This document shows positions 36,876 through 45,718 of a stretch of DNA of 64,000 nucleotides, piece after piece; position 1 is the stretch's first letter; every line of letters begins with the position of its first letter. Source of the DNA: Imperialibacter sp963977595 (lineage in GTDB: Bacteria > Bacteroidota > Bacteroidia > Cytophagales > Cyclobacteriaceae); NCBI RefSeq assembly GCF_048007035.1, contig NZ_CP180355.1:4030001-4094000 (forward strand), read 5' to 3'. Below the pieces are notes generated by a model that had not been told where the DNA came from, did not search any database, and was given only the letters and a program-made list of their open reading frames with translations. The translations under genes and the position numbers were made by a program.

Positions 36876-37328
36876 ATGAAGGCTATTTACTCTTTTGTTT
36901 GCCTCGCATGCATGCTGGCTTCCTGCGCAAGCCAACCCGACAACTACGAACTCCTCGAAGGCGAATGGAGGAATGTGTCGCTGAAACTGATTCAGCATAC
37001 TATCGCGAACGGCACCACCGATTCCACGCTGACTATTAAAAATGGTGACTGGGATAGCATTCTTCAAATGAGGCCAATCCGAACTACCTTTAACAGCAAT
37101 GGTACCTACATGTCTCGCTACTATAATCTTAAAGACTCTCTGATTTTTGAGGCGGGAGGGCATTGGCATTTCATTGGCGACAGCCTCTACCTGTCATCCG
37201 ACGAAGGTGACAATAGCTACTTTTTTCAGGTGTTGGAAAACAACCAGGCCAGGTTCGTTTCCCGCCTCGACTGGGACAATGACGGCCAACCGGACGACGA
37301 GTACGACGGTATTCAGCAAAAACAATAG
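36876..37328 (+). CDS. Lipocalin-like lipoprotein, function unknown
   Basis: A 150-residue lipoprotein (ACMLASC, Cys17). The mature part begins LLEGEWRNVSLKL and has beta strands such as TFNSNGTYMSRYYN, HWHFIGDSLYLSS and YFFQVLENNQARFVS, the pattern of small lipocalin-like (DUF4488-type) proteins of Bacteroidota. No ligand is predictable. It sits 76 bp upstream of an ECF sigma gene in the same direction but probably in its own transcript. Confidence 0.6.
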   Translation: MKAIYSFVCLACMLASCASQPDNYELLEGEWRNVSLKLIQHTIANGTTDSTLTIKNGDWDSILQMRPIRTTFNSNGTYMSRYYNLKDSLIFEAGGHWHFIGDSLYLSSDEGDNSYFFQVLENNQARFVSRLDWDNDGQPDDEYDGIQQKQ

Positions 37329-37404
37329 AACAATTTTTCACATTTAACCTCCTCATGCAACCCTCTATTTCTCCTAAGGTCTTTGGTATAGAATTTCGAA
37401 AGTT

Positions 37405-38028
37405 TTGGAGAAAGCAATTGCATACAGGTTGGAGGATTCACAAGCATATACAGTGACGGAGGAAGGGAAAAGCGCCGTTGTCAATATCCATCAGTCCCTT
37501 ATCGACAGTTGTCGGGAGGGGAGCAGAGAGGCGCAATACCAGCTTTACAAACTGTATAACAAAGCCATGCTCAACGTTGCCTGGCGCATTGTGAACAACC
37601 AGTCTGATGCTGAAGACATCCTGCAGGAGTCTTTCCTAAGTGCCTTTCGTAATATTCAGTCGTACAAGGGTGACGCCACCTTTGGTGCCTGGCTGAAGCG
37701 AATAGTGGTGAACAAGGCGATCAACCACATTCGCAAACGAAAGTTGGAAATGAGCGACCAGGAAATCGGCGAAGTGGATGTTGCCGATGAGCAAAATTCG
37801 TTTGAAAATGATCCTGAAGTTTTGTTAAGTGTGGAGAGGATCAAAAGAGCCATTCCACAACTTCCGGACGGTTTTAGGGCAGTGTTGTCGCTCTACCTGT
37901 TGGAAGGTTACGATCATCGTGAAATTGCAGACATATTGGGCATAACAGAATCAACATCGAAGTCGCAGTTTAATAGGGCAAAAAGCAGATTGAGAGAAAT
38001 TTTGAAGTCGGAGGTGAATTATGAGTAG
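37405..38028 (+). CDS. ECF RNA polymerase sigma factor
   Basis: A 207-residue sigma factor with region 2 (about 50-110: ILQESFLSAFRNIQSYKGDATFGAWLKRI) and region 4 (about 145-200: GYDHREIADILGITESTSKSQFNRAKSRL). The first codon is uncertain. TTG at 37405 and GTG at 37453 are the only plausible starts; no ATG lies upstream of region 2, which is odd for a sigma gene and suggests a weak or regulated start. It overlaps the next gene by 8 bp. It drives, or is controlled by, the coiled-coil membrane protein and DUF4097 protein that follow. Confidence 0.88.
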   Translation: MEKAIAYRLEDSQAYTVTEEGKSAVVNIHQSLIDSCREGSREAQYQLYKLYNKAMLNVAWRIVNNQSDAEDILQESFLSAFRNIQSYKGDATFGAWLKRIVVNKAINHIRKRKLEMSDQEIGEVDVADEQNSFENDPEVLLSVERIKRAIPQLPDGFRAVLSLYLLEGYDHREIADILGITESTSKSQFNRAKSRLREILKSEVNYE

Positions 38029-38572
38029 TCGTTTAGAAGAATTTATTCGCAACCACAAGGAGGAGTTTGATGACAAGGAAACCTCCGATAAGGTATGGGC
38101 CAACATTAGCAAAGGGCTTGATAAAGACAAAAAGGAACCCGTTCCCATGTGGAATTGGACCTGGAGAGTGGCAGCTGTGTTTTTCTTTCTAACCAGCTCC
38201 TGGTTTGCAGTGGAAAAGGTAATGCAGTACAGGGAAAACGGTGGAAATGAAGTGGCTGTAAGCGAAGAGTACAAAGAGTTTGTGGAAGCTGATCACTATT
38301 ACACAACATTGATCAGCCAGAAGAAACAGGAGATCGAAGATTTTCGCCTCGCCAATAGCGATCTCGAAGAAGAGTTTTTGCAGGATGTGGAGAAACTTGA
38401 CTCCATGTATATGGACTTGAAAAAGGAATTGAAAAGCTTTCAATATAATGAGAAACTGATGGATGCAGTGATTCGCAATCTCCAATTGCGTGTCGAAATT
38501 CTAAATCAACAAATCAGTCTTCTGCAGCGGATTCAGCAGAAAAAAGCGCAGGAGGAAACAGTTTCTATTTAA
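38021..38572 (+). CDS. Membrane-anchored coiled-coil protein, probable anti-sigma factor
   Basis: A 183-residue protein. The N-terminal cytoplasmic part (1-45) has an anti-sigma-like helix (RLEEFIRNHKEEFDDKETSDKVW). A single transmembrane helix lies at about 48-66 (AAVFFFLTSSWFAV). Residues 85-178 are charged helices with long heptads (KKQEIEDFRLANSDLEEEFL), a periplasmic coiled coil. The start overlaps the sigma gene by 8 bp. Gene order and topology, not sequence family, support the anti-sigma call. The first residues MSSRLEEFIRNHK match this type of small membrane protein in Bacteroidota sigma operons. Confidence 0.7.
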   Translation: MSSRLEEFIRNHKEEFDDKETSDKVWANISKGLDKDKKEPVPMWNWTWRVAAVFFFLTSSWFAVEKVMQYRENGGNEVAVSEEYKEFVEADHYYTTLISQKKQEIEDFRLANSDLEEEFLQDVEKLDSMYMDLKKELKSFQYNEKLMDAVIRNLQLRVEILNQQISLLQRIQQKKAQEETVSI

Positions 38573-38582
38573 GAGAAAGACC

Positions 38583-39653
38583 ATGAAACAGAACATGTAT
38601 AAACATTTGAAATATTCGGCACTGGCTCTTTGTCTGCTGTTTGTGGCAGGCCTGGCGAGTGCTCAGGGTTCGGAAAAGGAGAAGAGGGTGTCGAAATCGT
38701 ACCAGGTAAATGATAACCGCCTGGAGTTTTCGGTAAGGAATAAGTTCGGGAAAGTGGAGATTTCCACCTGGGACAAGCCACAGATAGATGTGGAAGTAGT
38801 GATCAAAGTGGACAACCGAAATGAATCCAGGGCCATGAAGATGCTCGACCAGATCAACGTTACCATCATGGAGTCGTCGCAGGCGATTTCTTTTGAGACG
38901 AGGATTGATGGTAGCCTGAACAACCGCAACAACGAAGAGTTCGAGATCAACTACACGATCAAAATGCCTTCGAACCTGCCGCTCATAGTGAAGAACAGCT
39001 TTGGCGACACCTACATTGGTTCCTACGATGGCCCGGCCACCCTCGACATTGCCTACGGTAATATCAAAGCAGAAACATTTTCCAACGACCTGAGACTCGA
39101 GCTGTCGTTTGGTAGCGGTGACATTACCAGCACCAAAAAAGCCGACATGACCGTGAAGTACAGCAAGCTCGACATAGGCAAGGTGGGCAACGCCACTATC
39201 AATAGCCAGTTTTCGGATCTTGATATTGAGGAGTTGCTGGATGTGAACCTCGACGCTAAGTATGGCAGCGTGGAATTTGGCTCGCTCAACAATATTACCG
39301 GCAGGGTGAGCTTCTCTGGCTTTGAGCTCGACCTGCTGCGGAAGTCGATGGACCTGACCACAAGTTATTCCGGGGACTTCACCATACGCAAGGTGAGCAA
39401 GGGCTTTCAGCGCATCAGCCTCGACGGCAAGTTTGGCTCGTTTGATCTTGGGCTTGAGAGCGGAGCCAACGCCTCGGTGGAAGCCAACCTGAAGTACTGC
39501 GACATGTCGTACTCAGGCGTGCCCTTCGAATTCAACTACGTGGTGAAAGACCACAACAGCAAGGAGTATCGTGGTAAGCTGGGCACCGGCCAGGGCGGCA
39601 CCATCAATGTCAGCAGTGACTACGGCGACGTAAGAGTAAGAACAGTACAGTAA
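38583..39653 (+). CDS. DUF4097-type secreted beta-helix protein
   Basis: A 356-residue secreted protein with a signal peptide (about 1-27, AGLASAQ). The body is a series of short alternating strands: LEFSVRNKFGKVEISTWDKPQ, MPSNLPLIVKNSFGDTYIG and several later repeats such as LDLGKVGNATINSQFSDLDI, consistent with the DUF4097/DUF2807 adhesin-like beta-helix. It is the last gene of the sigma, coiled-coil, DUF4097 operon (10 bp from the previous stop) and closed by the terminator at 39676-39712. The role is unknown; surface polymer display is a guess. Confidence 0.75.
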   Translation: MKQNMYKHLKYSALALCLLFVAGLASAQGSEKEKRVSKSYQVNDNRLEFSVRNKFGKVEISTWDKPQIDVEVVIKVDNRNESRAMKMLDQINVTIMESSQAISFETRIDGSLNNRNNEEFEINYTIKMPSNLPLIVKNSFGDTYIGSYDGPATLDIAYGNIKAETFSNDLRLELSFGSGDITSTKKADMTVKYSKLDIGKVGNATINSQFSDLDIEELLDVNLDAKYGSVEFGSLNNITGRVSFSGFELDLLRKSMDLTTSYSGDFTIRKVSKGFQRISLDGKFGSFDLGLESGANASVEANLKYCDMSYSGVPFEFNYVVKDHNSKEYRGKLGTGQGGTINVSSDYGDVRVRTVQ

Positions 39654-39675
39654 TAAGCATATAATTCAAGTCCTG

Positions 39676-39712
39676 AAAGGCCATGCCAGTATAAGCTGGG
39701 GTGGCCTTTTAT
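39676..39712 (+). terminator. Intrinsic terminator of the DUF4097 operon
   Basis: AAAGGCCA pairs with TGGCCTTT, with further GC pairs inside, and is followed by a T-rich stretch (TTTTATTCTT). It lies 23 nt after the stop at 39653. Confidence 0.75.
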
Positions 39713-39919
39713 TCTTCTCCCGGCACAACCGGCGCTTAAAGTACTCGACCCTTTGCTAGGCTTTATGTAGTTATGCCTGGAACTATACCTTTCCATTATG
39801 TTTGCTCGTTCAGCTAATTTCTCTAAAATTGCGAGCGGGCTTATGCTAGCAATTGCTTTCCCCTGGAACCATCAAGTTTTTTCTTTAAAAGTTCTATCAA
39901 GAATTTTCGTGCAACCACT

Positions 39920-42382
39920 ATGTATATACCCGAGGAGAACGACCGTCACGCTCCTGATTTACTAAAACCTGGTCAGTTGAATAAGCTTTTACAGCGCCAG
40001 CTTGAGCAGTTTCTTTCTGCCGGCGAAACGATAGCCCCGCATCTTGAAGGGTTCCTGCAGACCGTTAGCGAAACCTACGAAAATTTTGAAAAGCAACTGC
40101 CTGGCGAAGAAATCCGTTCGCTCGTGTCTCAGCAAATTGGTAGTATGGGTACCTGGGAATTGACTTTGGACAGCCAGAACCCTCTGAGAGGACAGTTGGA
40201 TTGGTCAGAAGAGATGTACGGTATTTTCGGGTATGCCAAAAATGAGGTGCCGGTGACCCTGGAACTCTATTTTGCTCACTTGCTGCCTGCCGACAAAAGG
40301 TTGGTGGAGGCCACGCTTGGACAAATGATTGCATCGGGAGAAGATTGCCGCATGGAACACTGGCTGATTAGAAAGGATGGTAGCGAATGCTTCGTGTGTC
40401 AGAGGGGAACGCTCGTGCGTGATGAGGAAAGTGGCGAGCCTCTGCGACTGATTGCCATAGTGCACGATATTACAGACCAAAAAAGAGCCCAGGAGGAGAT
40501 ACAGAATAAGGAGACTCATCTTAGTATGACTCAGCGTATTGCCAGGGTGGGTAGCTGGGAGATGGGCCTTCAGCAGCCGCTGAATTCACTTGCCGGCTCT
40601 CTTCGGTTGTCTGACGAGTGTTATCGCATTCTAGGCTATGAACCAGGGGAGATTGTTCCTGACGTTAATGTAATCACTTCACACCTCCATCCGGAAGACA
40701 GGAAAAGAGTGCACTCAGTAGTTGGGGAAGCTATGGCGGCATCGTCGCCTTTTGAGGTAGAATGCAGAGTGATTACCAGACAGGGCCAGTTGCTTCATGT
40801 AGTTGGCCGTGGTGAGATAATCATTAACGGCTTGCGCAACAGACCAGTGAAGGTGATCGGGATACTGCAGGACGTAACCGAGCAGAAGCGAGCATCTCTG
40901 TCACTGGAAGAGGCCAAGGCCAATTTTAAAAATGTTCTGGAAAACACTGATACAGCATTTGTACTGCTTGATGCTGAAAGAAGAATTCTATTGTTCAACA
41001 GACAAGCCGATGAACTAACTAAAAGAGAAGCAGGCAACACCATGACAATTGGTGCCAAATATGAAGACATCGTGCTGCCAGGCAGGAAGGAAATAGTAAG
41101 GCAAGCACTGGAAAGTGTAGCGCTTTCGAAGCAAAAGTTGGTCTACGAGTCCCACTATGCAAATGCTGACCGCCCGGAATGCTGGTTTTCAGTAAGCATA
41201 CATCCCATTTTAAGTGAAAATGATGAGCTCATCGGCATGAGCGTAGCCACCCACGAGATTACGAACGAGAAGAATCATCTTGAACAAATCAAGGTGAGCA
41301 ATGAGAGGTACGAGTTGGTCACCAGGGCTACGAAAGATGTGATTTGGGACTGGAATCTGATGGATGATATGGTGTATCGTTCAAATACTTTCATTGAAGT
41401 GTTTGGAGGAATAAGCGTAGCCGATGAAATGCTCAAAGATGGATGGATAGAACAGGTGCATGAGGAGGATCAGGCTCGTGTGCACCAGCACATGATGAGC
41501 TGCATAGAGGATCCCCGAGCGAATGTGTGGGAAGATGAGTATCGGTTTTATCGGAAAAACGGAGAGTTGGCCTATGTAAGCGATAGGGGTCTGATTATTC
41601 GCAACAGCCAGGGCCAGGCGGAGCGAATGGTTGGAGCCATGAGAGACATAACCACCCAAACGCTGCTTGAAAAGGAAAGAGACAAAATCACCAACGATCT
41701 GCTGCAACGAAACGTAGCACTTGAGCAGTTTACTTATATTGTTTCACATAATTTGAGAGGGCCTGTGGCCAATATACTTGGACTTTCAGGGCTGCTAAAG
41801 TCCTCTGCACTCGACGAGCAGTCCTTTCAGATGTGCTTAACCTCCATGGAGTCCACTACAAAAAAACTCGATCAGGTGATCAAAGACCTGGATCAGGTAT
41901 TACAGGTGCGTCAGCAGCTTACCCAAACAAAGGAAAAAATAAGCCTGCGTGGGCTGGTGGAGGAAATTCAATTGATGATAGGGCACGAGCAGGGGCACAA
42001 TGACATTTGGATAAACATTGACTTTTCAAAAACAGACGAGGTGTACAGTTTAAAGAGCTATCTGCATAGCATTTTTCACAACCTCATTACTAATAGTGTT
42101 AAGTACAGAAAACGTGATCAACCGCTGACTATCGACATAAAAAGTGATCAATCAAACGGTTACACCCTGCTTACCTTCAAAGACAACGGCACGGGCATAG
42201 ACCTGAAAACCAATGGGGAAAAGGTTTTTGGACTGTATAAGCGATTTCACGAAAGCGTCGAGGGAAAAGGCATAGGATTGTTTATGACCAAAACGCAAGT
42301 GGAATCGCTGGGAGGTAGAATTCATCTCCAAAGTGAACCGGGCGGTGGCACAGAGTTCACCGTCGAGCTGCCGCTTCATTGA
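39920..42382 (+). CDS. Multi-PAS sensor histidine kinase, soluble
   Basis: An 820-residue kinase with no transmembrane helix. Four PAS/PAC modules (about 70-200, 205-330, 335-460 and 465-590) each end in a PAC-like phrase such as IAIVHDITDQKRAQEEI and IGILQDVTEQKRAS. The phospho-His is in TYIVSHNLRGPVANI, the N-box in SIFHNLITNSVKYR, G1 in FKDNGTGID and G2 in GKGIGLFMTKTQVESLGG. The kinase half resembles the one at 19806-21989. No receiver gene is adjacent, so it is an orphan. PAS modules suggest sensing of redox, oxygen, light or small ligands, unresolved. Confidence 0.9.
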   Translation: MYIPEENDRHAPDLLKPGQLNKLLQRQLEQFLSAGETIAPHLEGFLQTVSETYENFEKQLPGEEIRSLVSQQIGSMGTWELTLDSQNPLRGQLDWSEEMYGIFGYAKNEVPVTLELYFAHLLPADKRLVEATLGQMIASGEDCRMEHWLIRKDGSECFVCQRGTLVRDEESGEPLRLIAIVHDITDQKRAQEEIQNKETHLSMTQRIARVGSWEMGLQQPLNSLAGSLRLSDECYRILGYEPGEIVPDVNVITSHLHPEDRKRVHSVVGEAMAASSPFEVECRVITRQGQLLHVVGRGEIIINGLRNRPVKVIGILQDVTEQKRASLSLEEAKANFKNVLENTDTAFVLLDAERRILLFNRQADELTKREAGNTMTIGAKYEDIVLPGRKEIVRQALESVALSKQKLVYESHYANADRPECWFSVSIHPILSENDELIGMSVATHEITNEKNHLEQIKVSNERYELVTRATKDVIWDWNLMDDMVYRSNTFIEVFGGISVADEMLKDGWIEQVHEEDQARVHQHMMSCIEDPRANVWEDEYRFYRKNGELAYVSDRGLIIRNSQGQAERMVGAMRDITTQTLLEKERDKITNDLLQRNVALEQFTYIVSHNLRGPVANILGLSGLLKSSALDEQSFQMCLTSMESTTKKLDQVIKDLDQVLQVRQQLTQTKEKISLRGLVEEIQLMIGHEQGHNDIWINIDFSKTDEVYSLKSYLHSIFHNLITNSVKYRKRDQPLTIDIKSDQSNGYTLLTFKDNGTGIDLKTNGEKVFGLYKRFHESVEGKGIGLFMTKTQVESLGGRIHLQSEPGGGTEFTVELPLH

Positions 42383-42528
42383 TGTAAGCGTAGTTCTGCC
42401 TGAATGTGCCACCGGTTGTTCAGTGTGTTAACAGCTAAGAAGAAAGTGCCGCCAAGTGTGACTATAAAAGGAACCGAATCGTTGACTCTTCAATGAAAGG
42501 CGCAGCCGAAAAACCTTATCAGCATTGG

Positions 42529-42843
42529 CTAATTCCGTTTCGGAGGCCCTTGCTTCTTCATTTTTTCGAACTTTTTTAACTGCTCTTCGGTCAAAGTGGC
42601 CTCCAATTCCTTGCTCATAGCCTTCTGCGTAGCCTCAGCTTTTGACCGGTCTTTCATTGAAGCCTCATATTTTTTGTGAATCGTCGTCCATTGTTCCACC
42701 TGGGCGTCTGTTAAGTCGAGCTCTTTGGTGGCACGCTTTACTCTTTCTTCTACCGAAGGAGGGCCTTGTCTTTGTTGGTTGGGTTGAGCGTGGCTCAGGT
42801 AGCTAAGACCAATGAATCCGACGATCAGCGCTAATTTTTTCAT
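42529..42843 (-). CDS. LTXXQ-motif periplasmic protein, Spy-like
   Basis: A 104-residue secreted protein; I start at the ATG at 42843, which begins a clean signal peptide (LALIVGFIGLSYLSHAQ). The mature part is helical, with two LTXXQ-like motifs, LDLTDAQVEQW and ATLTEEQLKKF, the hallmark of Spy/CpxP periplasmic chaperones and metal-stress sensors. It is the last gene of the minus-strand operon, 10 bp after the SCO gene. A role in protecting or sensing envelope proteins under metal or misfolding stress is likely from family knowledge. Confidence 0.8.
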   Translation of the reverse strand: MKKLALIVGFIGLSYLSHAQPNQQRQGPPSVEERVKRATKELDLTDAQVEQWTTIHKKYEASMKDRSKAEATQKAMSKELEATLTEEQLKKFEKMKKQGPPKRN

Positions 42844-42853
42844 ATGAATGTTT

Positions 42854-43534
42854 TTAAAGAATGTTCGACTTTTCAAGTGTTTTAATGTCAGCCATCAGTT
42901 GACTGATGGCTGCTTTGTTTAGTCCGTTATAGATGCCTCGTATGTGCCTGTTGCCGTCGATCAGTACCATATTTTCGGTATGAATAAAATCGTCGGGGTC
43001 TTTTTCAAGCCCGAGGTCTTCTTCTACAAAATAGGCATTTCGGCCCAGGTTGTAAATTTGGTCTCTGTCTCCAGTGAGCATGTGCCATTTCCCATCCACT
43101 ACTCCCTTCACATCTGCGTATTCTTTCAGCACAGCCACATTGTCGTAGTCGGGCGTTACAGAGTGAGAAAGTAGTAGCACCTGGTCGTCTTCCAGAAATG
43201 CCTCTTGCACCAATGCCATATTACCTGTAAGCTTAGGGCAAATGCCTGGGCAGGTGGTGAAGAAAAAATCTATCACGTAGATTTTTCCCGCCATGTCCTT
43301 TTCGGTAATGGTGTCGCCCAGCTGGTTGACGAGTGCAAACGCTGGTACCTGGTGAAAGTCGGCGGGAAGCTGTGCTGGCGAGTCAAACCACTTGGGTGTG
43401 AAGGTAGCCTCCTCATAGTAGGGGAGCTCTTCCACTCTGCTGGTGGTTTGCTGCTTCGATTCGCAACCGAACAGGAACAATATCAGAACCGAAAAGTGAA
43501 GTGCCTTATTCACTGTATTGAATAGTTTCATCAT
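42854..43534 (-). CDS. SCO-family (Sco1/SenC) copper-binding thioredoxin-like lipoprotein
   Basis: A 226-residue lipid-anchored protein (ILFLFGC, Cys24) with a thioredoxin fold. TTCPGICPKLTGNM holds the C-x-x-x-C copper ligands, and the third ligand His is in DDFIHTENMVLID; these three are all present. Sco proteins deliver copper to cytochrome oxidase CuA or handle periplasmic thiol redox. No oxidase gene is in the window. The start (two consecutive ATG codons at 43534/43531) overlaps the upstream MORN gene stop by 28 bp, which implies coupled translation. Confidence 0.9.
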   Translation of the reverse strand: MMKLFNTVNKALHFSVLILFLFGCESKQQTTSRVEELPYYEEATFTPKWFDSPAQLPADFHQVPAFALVNQLGDTITEKDMAGKIYVIDFFFTTCPGICPKLTGNMALVQEAFLEDDQVLLLSHSVTPDYDNVAVLKEYADVKGVVDGKWHMLTGDRDQIYNLGRNAYFVEEDLGLEKDPDDFIHTENMVLIDGNRHIRGIYNGLNKAAISQLMADIKTLEKSNIL

Positions 43535-44102
43535 TTAGCTCGTAACATAAGTTGGCTCGTTTCAGACCAAATATTCGTCCGTTCTTTGCCTCGTAGTTGA
43601 CGTAGATTTTGCCGTTTTCACGCCAGGCACGCTGAAGCCCTTCCTCTTTGCCGTCAACCATATTGAGCTCTTTGAAGAGACTGCCGCTGGCGAACCATTG
43701 TTGCTGCAGGCCGTGGGCTTTTCCTTCATTGAAATGGGATACTGTGCGCAGTTGTCCGTTGGCCCACCACGATTTCACCGTTCCGTGAAGTTTGTTGGCG
43801 TGGTACTGAGCCTCATAGCTTGGGGTGCCATCAGGAAACCACTTGCGCTGAAGGCCTTCCTTGCGGCCTTCGACGTAGGAGACTTTCTCAGCTGTCTTGC
43901 CGGTGGGATATTGCGCCACGCTGATGCCTGTGAAGGGAGTGCCTTTGTAATACACCATCCCTTCATTGGCATGCAGGGTCACCAATTCATCGGCTACTTC
44001 AACCCCGCTGTTTGCACTCGCAGTGTGATTGCTTTTTTTCATCGACTGGCCCGACAACAGACCAGCAATGATCAGAAGGATATGAATGCTAGTTAATGGC
44101 AT
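43506..44102 (-). CDS. MORN/YwqK-like repeat protein
   Basis: I start this 198-residue protein at the ATG at 44102, which begins a signal helix (SIHILLIIAGLLSGQ) and overlaps the YHYH gene stop by 14 bp. Longer frames upstream run antisense-like through the YHYH gene. About four MORN2-type repeats follow: TGKTAEKVSYVEGRKEG, PDGTPSYEAQYHANKLHG, NGQLRTVSHFNEGKAHG and SGSLFKELNMVDGKEEG. Databases often label such proteins YwqK-family antitoxin, but nothing here supports a toxin-antitoxin role. Its position in this operon between YHYH and SCO suggests an envelope function. Confidence 0.75.
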   Translation of the reverse strand: MPLTSIHILLIIAGLLSGQSMKKSNHTASANSGVEVADELVTLHANEGMVYYKGTPFTGISVAQYPTGKTAEKVSYVEGRKEGLQRKWFPDGTPSYEAQYHANKLHGTVKSWWANGQLRTVSHFNEGKAHGLQQQWFASGSLFKELNMVDGKEEGLQRAWRENGKIYVNYEAKNGRIFGLKRANLCYELNDETIQYSE

Positions 44103-44913
44103 TAGCTGTGCCTTGATAGTCGCCAGGGAAAAGGATATAGTACTTGTTGAGGTAGAGTTCGTTTTGAATGTGGTAGTGATACTCTTCATCACTGCTGTAC
44201 TTTGTGGTGCTGGTATGCCCACCCGAAGCATCCAAATCAGCTGGGTAAGTGCCGGTGGAGGTACACTTTCTGCCATAAAGGAAGAAACCGTCGGAGATGA
44301 TACCTATCAGGTTGTCGTCATCTTTTGACCAGGCCACGGGCTCCAGGTGATAGTGATAGCTTTGAGGGCCGGTGTGTGCGCCATTGTAGTCGAGCGAAGG
44401 AGCTGCACCATCCAGCGGCACATTTGGCCCTTCCTCGTCGTTGTAAATCATGGCGCCGCTCACAGCAATACCTATCGCCCCGAGGCCGGTGGCCGACGAC
44501 CTGGAAGCTTTGGCAGGAACAGCAGGCACCGTAAGGGTGTACGAACCATTGAAATCGTCGATGTTGCCGGGAGCCATTTGCTTGTAAGAAGTGACTGTAG
44601 GCTCCACAAACAGCGGATGATTTACCGCTGCAGCAGGGGTTGTTAAAGTGTTGCCCATCGGGTCTATTGCCGTGCGGGTAGTGGTGTTGGACCAGTAGGG
44701 CGACGTGTGATTGGGTAGCCCGTTCGACTCTATGATTACCTCTTCACCATCGAGCATGATGGTGGTATTGTCGGTGTCGAAAGCCGCAAAGGCTGCGTGC
44801 AGCTCTACCGTGGCACCCTTAGGGTCGGTACCCGACGAGTCATTGCTTCCGCAAGAGACACAAATTGCCCCACTTAGGGCGAGGGTGAAGACATTCAGTT
44901 TAATCAAGTGCAT
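44089..44913 (-). CDS. YHYH-domain lipoprotein
   Basis: A 274-residue lipoprotein (AICVSC, Cys21). It has two copies of the Y-H-Y-H motif: residues 186-189 in GPQSYHYHLEP and 245-248 in DEEYHYHIQN. The His/Tyr array suggests a metal site, but the family (PF14240 type) has no proven function. Between them, GIISDGFFLYGRKC carries a conserved Cys. It is the fourth gene of the minus-strand sigma operon, 43 bp after the LTXXQ gene. Confidence 0.85.
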   Translation of the reverse strand: MHLIKLNVFTLALSGAICVSCGSNDSSGTDPKGATVELHAAFAAFDTDNTTIMLDGEEVIIESNGLPNHTSPYWSNTTTRTAIDPMGNTLTTPAAAVNHPLFVEPTVTSYKQMAPGNIDDFNGSYTLTVPAVPAKASRSSATGLGAIGIAVSGAMIYNDEEGPNVPLDGAAPSLDYNGAHTGPQSYHYHLEPVAWSKDDDNLIGIISDGFFLYGRKCTSTGTYPADLDASGGHTSTTKYSSDEEYHYHIQNELYLNKYYILFPGDYQGTANAIN

Positions 44914-44956
44914 ATTTAGTTTTTTTTTTTGTACTTCAGCTATAGACGCAAACCTT

Positions 44957-45439
44957 TTAGAAATCCCTCGGAGGAGGGGGAGCGTTTTTTTCAGCGCCGG
45001 TCAGCACCTGAGTTATTTTTTCGGTAATATCATCGAAATGAGTTAACTGAGCTGGTGTACACAGGGCCTTTAGCGCTTCAAAATGTTGATAGGTCAAAGT
45101 AATTTTTTTTTCTTCCAGCGCTGATAGCTGTGTCATCCGGGTTGCCTGGGTAAGTGAGTCAGAAGACGCCTCCCTGAGGTTAGAGAAATAAGCTTTCAAT
45201 AGTGACCGCTGCTCTCTTTCAATATCCATCATGGCCATTTGATGGCCTTGCGCCATTTTGAAATAGCGCTGCTCCTGGTCGCTTGTAAGGGCTAACTGCT
45301 GGCTGATCCTTTTCATCATATCTTCTTTACCTAAAGGGCGAGGCGGAAACTTAGGCCCTCTGAACATGAGGAAGAGAAGGATGATATTCATCGCCAGCAT
45401 AACAAAAAGGCCTATCTGGTAAATTCTGTGGGTGTTCAT
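44957..45439 (-). CDS. LTXXQ-motif membrane-anchored periplasmic sensor-like protein
   Basis: A 160-residue protein with an N-terminal transmembrane helix (about 8-26, IGLFVMLAMNIILLFLMF) and a periplasmic helical domain. LALTSDQEQRYF and LCTPAQLTHF are the paired LTXXQ-like motifs of CpxP/CnrX/ZraP proteins. Several Met and His residues (MAQGHQMAMM) could bind metal, but that is inference. The start overlaps the preceding small gene by 4 bp. In CnrYXH systems the X protein senses metal and holds the anti-sigma; this layout is similar. Confidence 0.78.
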   Translation of the reverse strand: MNTHRIYQIGLFVMLAMNIILLFLMFRGPKFPPRPLGKEDMMKRISQQLALTSDQEQRYFKMAQGHQMAMMDIEREQRSLLKAYFSNLREASSDSLTQATRMTQLSALEEKKITLTYQHFEALKALCTPAQLTHFDDITEKITQVLTGAEKNAPPPPRDF

Positions 45440-45714
45440 TCTGCGTAAATATTATAGCTCGAAATCAAATCCGTATAGCTTTGCAATTGACTATTGGTTT
45501 CGGTGCTGCTGACATAACTGGAAATGAAGAATATGTTGCTGCAAACCATCAACACTATCGCTGCTGCTACCGCCATCCAATTGTCGCTTCGCTGCTTTTT
45601 CTTTGGTGAAAGCGCATGGATTTTTTGCTGAATTTTTGAAAAAGCATTGGCAGGTGGCTGGGCTTTCTCCAAGCCCTCCAGGCTGTTCATAATTTTGTCT
45701 TTCCAATCTTCCAT
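45436..45714 (-). CDS. Small single-pass membrane protein, probable anti-sigma factor
   Basis: A 92-residue protein with a cytoplasmic N-terminal part (1-45: MEDWKDKIMNSLEGLEKAQPP), one transmembrane helix (about 48-65, AVAAAIVLMVCSNIFFISS) and a short periplasmic tail. Size, topology and place between the ECF sigma gene (4 bp away) and the LTXXQ gene (4-bp overlap) fit an anti-sigma factor. No recognised zinc-binding anti-sigma motif is seen. Confidence 0.72.
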   Translation of the reverse strand: MEDWKDKIMNSLEGLEKAQPPANAFSKIQQKIHALSPKKKQRSDNWMAVAAAIVLMVCSNIFFISSYVSSTETNSQLQSYTDLISSYNIYAE

Positions 45715-45718
45715 ATCG

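Noticed and set aside
43506..44102. Toxin-antitoxin system from the YwqK-type protein
   Set aside because: There is no toxin gene next to it; the name comes from an automatic family label and its operon suggests an envelope function.
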